From positions 434,001-498,000 of the forward strand of contig OZ244933.1 in assembly GCA_965222065.1 (NCBI GenBank): DNA of 64,000 bases, in the 5' to 3' direction. Below, piece by piece: positions 44,401-52,836 of this stretch. The stretch is from GM7GCV1 sp965222065. GTDB taxonomy: Bacteria; Pseudomonadota; Gammaproteobacteria; Pseudomonadales; GM7GCV1. Under the pieces are notes generated by a model, which ran no database searches, was not told the DNA's origin, and saw only the letters and a program-made list of their open reading frames with translations. Every line of letters begins with the position of its first letter. Positions within the stretch are counted from its first letter, which is position 1. A program made the translations under genes and the position numbers.

Positions 44401-46203
44401 TTAGCTGTCAGTCTTCAGAACAGCGAGGAACGCTTCCTGGGGAACTTCAACACTTCCCAGCTGTTTCATGCGTTTTTTACCTGCTTTCTGCTTTTCCAAC
44501 AACTTTTTCTTACGCGTTATATCACCACCATAGCACTTGGCGAGTACATTTTTTCGCAAAGCCTTGACCGTGGTTCGGGCAATAATATGTCCGCCAATGG
44601 CAGCCTGTATGGCCACATCGAACTGCTGGCGGGGAATGAGCTCCTTCATCTTGTCCGCCAGTTGCCGCCCTTTGCCTTGGGCATTGTCCCGGTGGACAAT
44701 CAAAGCCAGCGCATCAACCCGGTCACCGTTGATCAGTATATCCAGCTTAACCAGCGGCGCCTTGTCAAAGCGCACAAAACTGTAATCCAGGGAAGCAAAT
44801 CCGCGGCTTACCGATTTCAGGCGATCAAAGAAGTCCATCACCACTTCGCTCATTGGCAGTTCATAGGCCAGTTGTACCTGGCTGCCTCCATAGAGCATGT
44901 TTTTTTGTACCCCCCGGCGCTCCACACAGAGGCTGATAACATTGCCTACGTAGTCTTTGGGCACGAGGATATTGGCTTCGACAATAGGCTCACGAACTTC
45001 TTCCAGGGTTCCCTGGTCAGGCAGCTTGGAGGGGTTATCCACCAGCAGCTTTTCACCTGAGGAGGTAATCACTTCATAAATTACCGAGGGGGCCGTGGTA
45101 ATCAGGTCCAGGTCGTACTCACGCTCGAGTCGCTCCTGGATAATTTCCATGTGCAGCATCCCAAGGAAGCCACAACGAAAACCAAAGCCCAGGGCATCGG
45201 AAGTTTCCGGCTCATAAAACAGCGACGCATCATTAAGGGAAAGCTTGTTCAAGGCTTCGCGCAGGTCTTCATAATCATCGGAGCTGGTTGGAAACAACCC
45301 CGCATAAACCTGGGGTTTTACTTTTTTGAACCCGGGAAGTGCTTTTACCGTCTCAGCGTCTTTGGCATGAACAAAGGTATCACCGACGGGCGCGCCGTGA
45401 ATGTCCTTGATGCCGGCAATAATAAAGCCAACTTCTCCGGCCTTGAGCTCGCCTGAATCTTTTTGCTTGGGCGTGAACACGCCAACCCGATCAACGACCT
45501 GGGCCTTGCCAATGCTCTTGGAAACAATTTTATCTTTGGGTTTAATCCGGCCTTGCACCACTCGAACCAGGGATACCACGCCCTGATAGTTGTCAAACCA
45601 TGAATCGATAATAAGGGCCTGGAACGGGTCATCAATATTTCCCTTGGGCGGGGGAACCATCTCAACCAGATATTCCAGTACATCTTCAACATTTTGACCG
45701 GTTTTGGCACTACAGCTGACGGTATTGCTGGTATCAAGGCCAATAATATCCTCGATTTCCCTACACACCCGCTCTGGTTCCGCCTGTGGCAGATCAATCT
45801 TGTTCAACACGGGAATGACTTCAAGATCCTGCTCAATCGCGGTATAGCAATTGGCCACGGATTGGGCTTCCACGCCCTGCGCTGCATCCACGACCAGCAA
45901 GGCACCCTCACAGGCTGCCAGTGACCGGGAAACTTCGTAGGAAAAATCCACATGGCCCGGTGTATCAATAAAATTGAGCTGGTAGGTTTTACCGTTTCGG
46001 GCCTTGTAGTCCAGAGTGACACTCTGCGCCTTAATGGTAATGCCCCGCTCGCGCTCAATGTCCATGGAATCGAGCACCTGCTCGGCCATTTCACGGTCAG
46101 TGAGACCGCCACAAATCTGGATAAATCGATCCGCAAGAGTCGATTTCCCGTGATCAATATGGGCAATGATCGAAAAATTTCGAATATGACTTAGATCAGA
46201 CAA
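44401..46203 (-). CDS. lepA: Elongation factor 4 (LepA)
   Basis: A ribosome-associated GTPase implicated in 30S biogenesis and translation fidelity. The 600-residue product has G1 AHIDHGKSTLADRF at residues 14-27, G3 DTPGH, G4 NKID, and the LepA-specific C-terminal domain ending in KKKLLEKQKAGKKRMKQLGSV. The gene lies between degQ and lepB, with a stem-loop in the 95-base gap before it. Confidence 0.97.
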   Translation of the reverse strand: MSDLSHIRNFSIIAHIDHGKSTLADRFIQICGGLTDREMAEQVLDSMDIERERGITIKAQSVTLDYKARNGKTYQLNFIDTPGHVDFSYEVSRSLAACEGALLVVDAAQGVEAQSVANCYTAIEQDLEVIPVLNKIDLPQAEPERVCREIEDIIGLDTSNTVSCSAKTGQNVEDVLEYLVEMVPPPKGNIDDPFQALIIDSWFDNYQGVVSLVRVVQGRIKPKDKIVSKSIGKAQVVDRVGVFTPKQKDSGELKAGEVGFIIAGIKDIHGAPVGDTFVHAKDAETVKALPGFKKVKPQVYAGLFPTSSDDYEDLREALNKLSLNDASLFYEPETSDALGFGFRCGFLGMLHMEIIQERLEREYDLDLITTAPSVIYEVITSSGEKLLVDNPSKLPDQGTLEEVREPIVEANILVPKDYVGNVISLCVERRGVQKNMLYGGSQVQLAYELPMSEVVMDFFDRLKSVSRGFASLDYSFVRFDKAPLVKLDILINGDRVDALALIVHRDNAQGKGRQLADKMKELIPRQQFDVAIQAAIGGHIIARTTVKALRKNVLAKCYGGDITRKKKLLEKQKAGKKRMKQLGSVEVPQEAFLAVLKTDS

Positions 46204-46252
46204 CCTGGTGCAAACCTGCGAATGCGCGATCGGCGCGACAAGGGAACATGGC

Positions 46253-46289
46253 GGGTAGACCGCCGCTTAAAAAGGCGTGCAGTCTACCC
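46253..46289. other. Long stem-loop between degQ and lepA
   Basis: The arms GGGTAGAC (46253-46260) and GTCTACCC (46282-46289) pair perfectly, and CGCC (46261-46264) pairs with GGCG (46274-46277) inside, with a four-base bulge. There is no T-run on the minus strand, so it is not a classical terminator. It may be an RNA-processing or mRNA-stabilising element. Confidence 0.5.
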
Positions 46290-46298
46290 AGATTGGAG

Positions 46299-47690
46299 CT
46301 AACCGTCGACCCGAATAGTTCGAAAGATCGCTGTATCTCCACGGTAAAACAGTATGGGGACAATCGAGCCCGGCTCCAGGCCGGCGACAATATCGTCAAA
46401 GCGATCGGTGCTGTCAATCTGCTTGAAGGCAATCTGTACAAGAATATCGCCGGCAAGCAGCCCGGCCTTGGCTGCCGCAGAACCCACTTCAACGCTGCTG
46501 ACCACGACACCGGCGCTAATTTCCAGCTGATCCAGTGTGGACTGGTTTGCTTCCTCAATGCTTAATCCGAGTCCTTGCGGTGCGTTATCAGGCGACATGG
46601 ATGAAAGACGTGTTTGCCCGGACTGATCAAGCTCGCCGACTTCCACAAGAATTTCCTCTTCTTCCATTTCGCGAATCAGGCGCGCCTCCACTCTACTGCC
46701 CGGGGGCACCAAACCAACCACGTGAGGCAAATCGTAGGAATATTCAATAGGCTTGCCACCAAACTCCAAAATAACATCACCGCTACGGATACCGGCACGA
46801 TCTGCCGGACCTCCTCGCTGCACTCGCGTTACCAGGGCACCCTGAGGTTTATCAAGGCCAAAAGAGCGTGCAAGGTTAAGATCGACATCCTGGATGACGA
46901 CACCCAGCCAGCCCCTGGACACCTGACCTTTATCTTTAAGCTGGGCAATAACTTCCCGTCCAACCGAGGAAGGCACCGCGAAAGAGAGCCCCATGTATCC
47001 ACCGGAACGGGTAAAAATCTGGGAATTAATCCCCACGACTTCCCCATCCAGATTAAACAGCGGACCACCGGAATTACCGGGGTTAATCGCCACATCCGTC
47101 TGGATAAAGGGGACATAATCCTGGCCACTCTCATTGGGCAAGCTGCGCCCAATCGCGCTGACTATACCTGCACTTGCGGAGTAATCCAGGTCGAAAGGTG
47201 AACCGATTGCAACCACCCAGTCGCCTACCTCCAGTGTTGCAGAATCGGCAAACTCCAGGGTTGGTAAATCTTCTTCATCGATCTTTAACAATGCCAGATC
47301 CGATCGCTGGTCAGTACCGATGACCACGGCCTCATACTCGCGGCGATCATCCAGGCGAACAACAATTCGGGTAGCGCCATCCACAACATGATGATTGGTC
47401 ACCACAAAACCGTCTTCCGAGATAATAAACCCCGAACCGACGCCCGCCTGGGGACGTTGCCTTGGCTGCGAATAACGCTCAAAAAATTCGCGAAAATAAG
47501 GGGGGATGGACGGATCGACCCGGGACCCTGATGCCGGAGACTCATTAAATGTATTAATTTTTACTACCGCCGGGCTTGTTCTTTCAATCAGGTCAGTAAA
47601 ATCCGGCAATTCGACAGAAAAAGCACTGGCACTAAAGAACAAGGCGGCAATAAACAAGAGTGATCGATTCAGGGCGTTAAACATCAACAC
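46299..47690 (-). CDS. mucD: DegQ/MucD-type periplasmic serine protease
   Basis: A 463-residue HtrA-family protease/chaperone of the periplasm. After a signal peptide ending near SASAFS (about residue 24) comes the trypsin-like domain with catalytic His in VTNHHVVDGAT, Asp in RSDLALLKI and Ser in NPGNSGGPLF. Two PDZ domains follow (about 255-345 and 365-455). In pseudomonads MucD restrains AlgU activity; here the gene belongs to the rpoE-rseA-rseB-rseC block. It lies 54 bases after rseC. Confidence 0.95.
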   Translation of the reverse strand: MLMFNALNRSLLFIAALFFSASAFSVELPDFTDLIERTSPAVVKINTFNESPASGSRVDPSIPPYFREFFERYSQPRQRPQAGVGSGFIISEDGFVVTNHHVVDGATRIVVRLDDRREYEAVVIGTDQRSDLALLKIDEEDLPTLEFADSATLEVGDWVVAIGSPFDLDYSASAGIVSAIGRSLPNESGQDYVPFIQTDVAINPGNSGGPLFNLDGEVVGINSQIFTRSGGYMGLSFAVPSSVGREVIAQLKDKGQVSRGWLGVVIQDVDLNLARSFGLDKPQGALVTRVQRGGPADRAGIRSGDVILEFGGKPIEYSYDLPHVVGLVPPGSRVEARLIREMEEEEILVEVGELDQSGQTRLSSMSPDNAPQGLGLSIEEANQSTLDQLEISAGVVVSSVEVGSAAAKAGLLAGDILVQIAFKQIDSTDRFDDIVAGLEPGSIVPILFYRGDTAIFRTIRVDG

Positions 47691-47744
47691 TTCTCCACAA
47701 GACGAAACAAAGACAATCTGGATATGGGACTACCCCGGCCAGAT

Positions 47745-48215
47745 TCAAGTTCCGGCGGGCTCCCCTGACATAATCTTCACAATCGCGCGGTCATCGACAA
47801 CCACGGGCGCGTATCGGGGATCATCCACCTTCTTAAGACTCTGTTTTCGCACATAAATTCCCCCGAGAATAAAACCGGTTATTCCCAGGAGGATGGCCAC
47901 AGGCTCAGAAACCTGGTTGCCCAGAGAAGCACCGACTACCAAAAGCAGCAGTGGTACCAGATAAACAAGAAATGCCGCCCGCAGCATGGCGGACTCTTCG
48001 ATACCCAGCTCAATCTGTTCGCCCACACTGAAATCAGACGCAGGCCTGTGCTTGAGTGACACACGCAGGAACTGACTGCCTGCCAGGTACTTGGCCAGCA
48101 CGCCTTGCCCACATCCTTTCTGGGCAGCACAACTGCCACAGGTCGATTGCTGAATCACCTGAACCAGAAGTTCGGAGTCCCTCACTTCAACGATGGTACC
48201 TTGTTCGGTCAACAT
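47745..48215 (-). CDS. rseC: RseC/MucC-family membrane protein
   Basis: A 156-residue inner-membrane protein with two hydrophobic segments (about 80-120) and an N-terminal cysteine cluster, STCGSCAAQKGCGQG. RseC is linked to reduction of SoxR's iron-sulfur cluster and to tuning of the sigma-E response (MucC in pseudomonads). Length and cysteine pattern fit. It lies 16 bases after rseB. Confidence 0.92.
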   Translation of the reverse strand: MLTEQGTIVEVRDSELLVQVIQQSTCGSCAAQKGCGQGVLAKYLAGSQFLRVSLKHRPASDFSVGEQIELGIEESAMLRAAFLVYLVPLLLLVVGASLGNQVSEPVAILLGITGFILGGIYVRKQSLKKVDDPRYAPVVVDDRAIVKIMSGEPAGT

Positions 48216-48231
48216 GAGCTCTTACCCCTGT

Positions 48232-49320
48232 TTATTGGCGTTGAAGAGAGGAGAAGACGCGTTCTGCCGTCTCCATGGGCACTTCCCCAACGACAGATAC
48301 CAGGTAGGTATTTGTGCGGGTAGACAGGTAATTAATATAAATAGCTGTCGCCCCACGCTGGGCGTTACTGGGCGGGAGAAACGTTTCCTGAACCGGCTCA
48401 ATGAAAACGCTCACGAGAGAAATACCATCGCCATAAACCATGGTGGCACGCTCATCCTGCAATGAACTCTGAAGCAGGTTAAATCCCTCTGGCACCCAAC
48501 CTGCGGCCCAGCCATTTTCAATGCTGAAGTAATTGCAGCTGATTGAATCAGGTTCCACTGACGCATCAGCCTGCTGTGTCGTGTCGACCGGATCGACGTT
48601 GCTGGCAATCTCCCCTCCTTCTGAAGAAGGTGACGCCTGGGCGCTACTCCCTGTGTCTTCCACAGATTCGGCCTCAGTATCGGCACTATCCGCAATGGTT
48701 TCTGCACTTTCGGCATTTTCGCCAGGAGCGGCATCCACTGGCTCCTCACGACGCTCAAAATCGATACTGACAAACTGGGTTCGTTCCAGTACTCGTCGAT
48801 CAGGCGCTGTCACCACAGCCCTGAGCATCAGTCCTGTCTCATTATCAACCACGAACTGAAAACCATTGCGGTATTTGTCTACCGGCATCAGGACAATTTC
48901 TGTACCAGTACGGCCGGCCACACGTTCTTCCCCAATGGAAAAGAAGTTGTAGTAGTTATCGAACTGATCGACACTCGCTCCCTGCTTTGGCTGGCATTCT
49001 GCATCAAAACGGAGAAAGTGCTCCTGTTGGGGACCATCCAGCTGATTGAGCTTTTGGTCCAGTGCCATACCAGCCTGCCTGGAACTTACTTCAAAACTTT
49101 GCATTTGACCGGCCTGCTCGAAAGTAAGAATGCCCTCATAATCATAAAGGGCCTTGCTATCAAGCATACGCTCATAAAGCATTTTGGGATCAAGGGAATT
49201 GGAAATCTGGTCTTGTGCCATTGAACTGGTGGAAAAAAGTCCTGCCACCGTGAGCACAAACAAAAACAGGCCCGTCGGGCCTGTTTTCGGGTATTTGTAA
49301 CTACTTCTTGAGAATATCAA
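48232..49320 (-). CDS. rseB: Sigma-E regulatory protein RseB/MucB
   Basis: A periplasmic sensor that binds RseA and protects it from cleavage. The 362-residue product has a signal peptide (hydrophobic core about 17-30, cleavage near SMA), a large lipoprotein-like domain (about 45-190) and a smaller C-terminal domain (about 260-360). Between them lies an acidic Ala/Ser/Glu/Asp linker of about 65 residues (193-258), which makes the protein longer than the usual roughly 320. The start is TTG at 49320 with GGAGG 7 bases upstream. A terminator-like hairpin lies inside its first codons. Confidence 0.93.
   Translation of the reverse strand: MIFSRSSYKYPKTGPTGLFLFVLTVAGLFSTSSMAQDQISNSLDPKMLYERMLDSKALYDYEGILTFEQAGQMQSFEVSSRQAGMALDQKLNQLDGPQQEHFLRFDAECQPKQGASVDQFDNYYNFFSIGEERVAGRTGTEIVLMPVDKYRNGFQFVVDNETGLMLRAVVTAPDRRVLERTQFVSIDFERREEPVDAAPGENAESAETIADSADTEAESVEDTGSSAQASPSSEGGEIASNVDPVDTTQQADASVEPDSISCNYFSIENGWAAGWVPEGFNLLQSSLQDERATMVYGDGISLVSVFIEPVQETFLPPSNAQRGATAIYINYLSTRTNTYLVSVVGEVPMETAERVFSSLQRQ
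49262..49287 (-). terminator. Terminator-like hairpin inside the start of rseB
   Basis: On the minus strand AAAACAGGCCCG and CGGGCCTGTTTT form a perfect 12-base inverted repeat with one base between, followed by TTTTTGTTTG. By sequence this is an intrinsic terminator, located about 34-59 bases after the rseB start codon and about 55-80 bases after the rseA stop. It encodes part of the RseB signal peptide. Confidence 0.6.
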
Positions 49321-49343
49321 AAGAGCGCCTCCTACAGGGACGC

Positions 49344-49967
49344 TTATTCTGCCTCAGTTGGCGCCGGAACTCTAACCATTGGAAGAACACCCTGCGAGGT
49401 GTGGACAGCGTGCTCCGAGTGGTCCTGGGCCAGCGATTCGAGATGCGCACGCATTTGATCGCGATCTACCGGGATTTCAACCGTTGTGCCGGTTCTCAAC
49501 GAAGGCTGTGAGGTAGAAGAGCTCACCGGACGGGATACCGGCTGAAATTCAAATCCGGCAGGTGGTTGCACCAGCAGTGGCATATCCGTCTGCATATTAC
49601 CTTCTGCAACCTGGGCCCCTCCCGCAACTCCGGTCTGGGCAACCTGATACTGCTGTATGCCAAACAGGGCCACGGCAGCTACAGAAGCAGCCAGAACGGC
49701 TTGCGAAAAGGGTTTTTTGAACTGGGTAAATCGGGAGTGTGCTGGCTCATCGGCAATGGCAGACATGACGGCGGAACTGATATCGCCACCTGTGCCGGGC
49801 TCTTTTCTTAAAATCGAACCTATCCTTTGGTAGCTTGCCCATTCATCCCTGAGATCATTATTGTCACCTATCTGCTGGAGAGTTTTACGTACATCCCATT
49901 CAGATACTTCACCATCAATCAGTGCGGAAAGGTTTTCGTGCAGATCTACAGGTTTGTTTTGACTCAT
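49344..49967 (-). CDS. rseA: Anti-sigma-E factor RseA/MucA
   Basis: A single-pass inner-membrane anti-sigma factor that holds RpoE until regulated proteolysis. The product is 207 residues: a cytoplasmic N-terminal domain beginning MSQNKPVDLHENLSALIDGE and continuing with the WASYQRIGSILR region, one membrane segment about 90-108 (AVLAASVAAVALFGI), and a periplasmic domain. I chose the ATG at 49967; an ATG six codons upstream (49985) is also possible. It lies between rpoE and rseB. Confidence 0.93.
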   Translation of the reverse strand: MSQNKPVDLHENLSALIDGEVSEWDVRKTLQQIGDNNDLRDEWASYQRIGSILRKEPGTGGDISSAVMSAIADEPAHSRFTQFKKPFSQAVLAASVAAVALFGIQQYQVAQTGVAGGAQVAEGNMQTDMPLLVQPPAGFEFQPVSRPVSSSTSQPSLRTGTTVEIPVDRDQMRAHLESLAQDHSEHAVHTSQGVLPMVRVPAPTEAE

Positions 49968-50084
49968 AGATATCTCAGTTCCCATGCTTGGCCGAAGCCC
50001 GAAGTTGCATGTTATGACCAGCGTAAATTACAAAAGTTTCAAAAAAATCGAAAATATTTTGCATTTCTTTACGTTTAAAACGCA

Positions 50085-50669
50085 TCAGGCCATTAAAGGT
50101 TTAATTTTTTCGGCAATTGCTTCCCGCGCTCGAAATATTCTTGAGCGCACTGTGCCGACCGGACAATCCATGACAGACGCAATTTCTTCATAACTCATCC
50201 CTTCCATTTCCCGGAGCGTTACCGCCGTTCGCAAATCCTCGGGAAGTTCATTTAATGCCTTAAAAACGACTTCTTCAAGCTCACCACGATACATCTCCCC
50301 TTCCGGGGTGTCGTTATCCTTGAGGTATTCACTACCACCATAGTTCTCGGCGTCGCTGATGTCGACATCCTCATTTGGCGGTCTGCGATTACGAGTCACC
50401 AGATGGTTTTTGGCCGTGTTAACAGCAATTCGATATAGCCAGGTATAAAACTGGCTTTCCCCACGAAAGTTCTGGATAGCCCGATAAGCCTTGATAAAGG
50501 CTTCCTGGGCTACGTCCTGTACCTCGGACTGATCCTTAACAAAACGGGAAATCACGGCCTGAACCTTATACTGGTATTTAAGCACCAGCATATCGAATGC
50601 CTGCTTGTCCCCTTTCTGAACACGCTTGACCAGCTGTACATCGCTTAATTCGCCACCAGCGCCGGCCAT
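50085..50669 (-). CDS. rpoE: RNA polymerase sigma-E (AlgU) factor
   Basis: The extracytoplasmic-function sigma factor for envelope stress. The 194-residue product has region 2 (about 25-95, with DVAQEAFIKAYRAIQNFRGE and FYTWLYRIAVNTAKNHL) and region 4 (about 135-190, with LREMEGMSYEEIASVMDCPVGTVRSRIFRAR cut short here to its core SYEEIASVMDCPVGT). It heads the rpoE-rseA-rseB-rseC-mucD operon and probably drives its own promoter. Confidence 0.96.
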   Translation of the reverse strand: MAGAGGELSDVQLVKRVQKGDKQAFDMLVLKYQYKVQAVISRFVKDQSEVQDVAQEAFIKAYRAIQNFRGESQFYTWLYRIAVNTAKNHLVTRNRRPPNEDVDISDAENYGGSEYLKDNDTPEGEMYRGELEEVVFKALNELPEDLRTAVTLREMEGMSYEEIASVMDCPVGTVRSRIFRAREAIAEKIKPLMA

Positions 50670-50754
50670 TAATATTTCTCCGAAACCCTTGCGTTCAAAA
50701 GTATAGTATTCATTTATCGATTATCCGGGCAGCACTCTACGACAAGCCCCAGAG

Positions 50755-50781
50755 CAAGACCACCCATTGCATAGAAAGTTT
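50755..50781 (-). promoter_or_regulatory. Candidate sigma-E autoregulatory promoter of rpoE
   Basis: On the minus strand AAACTT (50781-50776), preceded by GG, is followed after 16 bases by TCTTG (50759-50755). The sigma-E/AlgU consensus is GAACTT-N16-17-TCTGA, so the -35 matches 5 of 6 and the -10 is partial, with exact spacing. The transcript would carry a leader of roughly 80 bases. Confidence 0.45.
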
Positions 50782-50873
50782 CCTTAACCGCAGCATCGCT
50801 TTTCCCGGAATCATTATTTATTCTGTGCAGCTTATACTATCGCCCACCCGGCATTAAGCACCTTATTAACTGA

Positions 50874-52502
50874 ATGAACAAATCGCAAAATTCCGATGTA
50901 CTCATTATCGGCAGCGGCGCTGCCGGCCTGAGCGCTGCGCTTCATCTTGCAAAAAAGTACCAGGTGACTCTTCTGAGCAAAACCACCCTGTCGTCCGGAT
51001 CGACCTATTGGGCCCAGGGCGGTATTGCCGCTGTACTGGACGATAACGATAGCATCGAAGCCCACGTCAAGGACACACTGGTCGCCGGCGCCGGCCTGTG
51101 TCACGAGGATTCAGTCAATCGAATTGTCAGCGAGAGCACCCGTGCCGTCGAATGGCTGCAAAAAATGGGAGTGAAGTTTTCACGCGATGAAAAAGATGTC
51201 TCCAGCCTGCACCTGACCCAGGAAGGTGGTCACAGCCACCGCCGGATCATTCACAGTGAAGACGCCACAGGCAAGGAGGTCAGCCTGTCGCTGTCAGAGC
51301 AAGTACAGCAGCACACCAATATCCGGATATTTGAGCGGCATATTTCCATTGACCTGGTTACCCAGGCTGACAAGGGGTCGCACAAAATCCGCTGTAACGG
51401 GGCTTATGTACTGGATCTGGATAACGACCAGGTGCAGCTTTTCCAGGCCAGGGTGGTCATTCTGGCAACCGGTGGTGCCAGCAAGGTTTATCTGTATTCA
51501 ACCAACCCGGACGGGGCCTCCGGGGATGGCATCGCCATGGCCTGGCGGGCGGGTTGTCGGGTGGCCAATATGGAATTCAACCAGTTTCACCCAACCTGCC
51601 TTTACCACCCGCAGGCAAAATCGTTTCTTATCAGTGAAGCACTCCGGGGCGAAGGAGCACATTTGAAACTCCCCAACGGGGAACGCTTTATGCAGCGTTT
51701 CGATGAGCGTCTGGAGCTGGCACCCAGGGATATTGTCGCCAGGGCAATCGACTTTGAGATGAAACGGCTTGGCTGTGATCACGTATTGCTGGATATCAGC
51801 CACAAACCTGCAGACTTCATCAAATCACATTTTCCGAATATTTATGAAACCTGTCTCGGGCTGGGAATCGATATTACGTCCGCACCTATTCCTGTTGTGC
51901 CTGCCGCGCATTACACCTGCGGAGGCGTGGTGGTCGACAGCGACGGGCAGACTGATTTAATGAACCTGTACGCAATTGGCGAAGTCTCGTTTACAGGCGT
52001 ACACGGTGCCAATCGCATGGCCAGCAACTCACTGCTGGAGTGTTTTGTTTATGCAAAACTGGCCAGCGACCATATTCTCGGTCGCCTGGACGACATCCCC
52101 GAGCCCGACTATGCCAAGCCCTGGGACGAAACCAGGGTGACCGTACCCGATGAGGCCGTGGTTATCTCGCACAACTGGGATGAGTTACGACGTTTCATGT
52201 GGGACTACGTTGGCATTGTCAGAACCAACAAGCGGTTACAGCGGGCCCTGAATAGAATCAGCCTGCTGCAGAAAGAAATTCACGAGTTTTACTCAAACTA
52301 CCGGGTAACCAATGATTTGATTGAATTGCGCAACCTGGCTGTTGTGGCGGAGCGGATTATTTTGTCGGCCATACAACGCAAAGAGAGTCGTGGTCTGCAC
52401 TATTCACTGGATTACCCGGAAGAAGCCACGATCGCCAAAGACACCATCATGGTCCCCATCAATTATGCCGGCCAAGATATGATTGTCAGCCGCAATGACT
52501 AG
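50874..52502 (+). CDS. nadB: L-aspartate oxidase
   Basis: A flavoenzyme that oxidises aspartate to iminoaspartate, the first step of NAD synthesis. The 542-residue product has the FAD-binding GSGAAGLSAALHLAKKY near residue 13, SGSTYWAQGGIAAVL, and HYTCGGVVVDSDGQTDLMNL with GVHGANRMASNSLLEC in the flavin domain. It diverges from rpoE, the arrangement also found in Escherichia coli. Confidence 0.96.
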   Translation: MNKSQNSDVLIIGSGAAGLSAALHLAKKYQVTLLSKTTLSSGSTYWAQGGIAAVLDDNDSIEAHVKDTLVAGAGLCHEDSVNRIVSESTRAVEWLQKMGVKFSRDEKDVSSLHLTQEGGHSHRRIIHSEDATGKEVSLSLSEQVQQHTNIRIFERHISIDLVTQADKGSHKIRCNGAYVLDLDNDQVQLFQARVVILATGGASKVYLYSTNPDGASGDGIAMAWRAGCRVANMEFNQFHPTCLYHPQAKSFLISEALRGEGAHLKLPNGERFMQRFDERLELAPRDIVARAIDFEMKRLGCDHVLLDISHKPADFIKSHFPNIYETCLGLGIDITSAPIPVVPAAHYTCGGVVVDSDGQTDLMNLYAIGEVSFTGVHGANRMASNSLLECFVYAKLASDHILGRLDDIPEPDYAKPWDETRVTVPDEAVVISHNWDELRRFMWDYVGIVRTNKRLQRALNRISLLQKEIHEFYSNYRVTNDLIELRNLAVVAERIILSAIQRKESRGLHYSLDYPEEATIAKDTIMVPINYAGQDMIVSRND

Positions 52503-52512
52503 GGACGGCTTG

Positions 52513-52761
52513 TCAGGCGGCACCCGAGCCGGTTTTACTGCGCACAATGGAAACGATTTTTTGCAAGGCTTCTGATTCGGGTTCCTGGCGATGAATAAAC
52601 CAGTTGAACATGTCCTGATCCTGTTCTTCCAGTAACTGCTGAAACAGTTGTTTATCCTCTTCTTCAAGGTGATCATAGTGCTGCTCGACAAAGGGCGAGA
52701 GCACCAAATCAAGCTCTAGCATGCCTCTGCGGCTGGCCCAGCGTAGCCGATTTTTTTCCAT
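52513..52761 (-). CDS. sdhE: FAD assembly factor SdhE
   Basis: Promotes covalent flavin attachment to succinate dehydrogenase and related enzymes. The 82-residue helical protein carries the essential RGM motif in ASRRGMLELDLVL (residues 9-21) and the family segment DMFNWFIHRQEP. It converges with nadB, leaving 10 bases between the stops, and diverges from ygfZ. The ygfX gene that often follows sdhE is absent. Confidence 0.94.
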   Translation of the reverse strand: MEKNRLRWASRRGMLELDLVLSPFVEQHYDHLEEEDKQLFQQLLEEQDQDMFNWFIHRQEPESEALQKIVSIVRSKTGSGAA

Positions 52762-52836
52762 GTGAATGTCTGGTAACTGATAAAAGTGCCCTCACATTAT
52801 ACGCGTTAGACACTTTTCAATAACAGCGACAAATTT

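Noticed and set aside
46614..47201. 195-codon plus-strand frame
   Set aside because: Antisense shadow of mucD.
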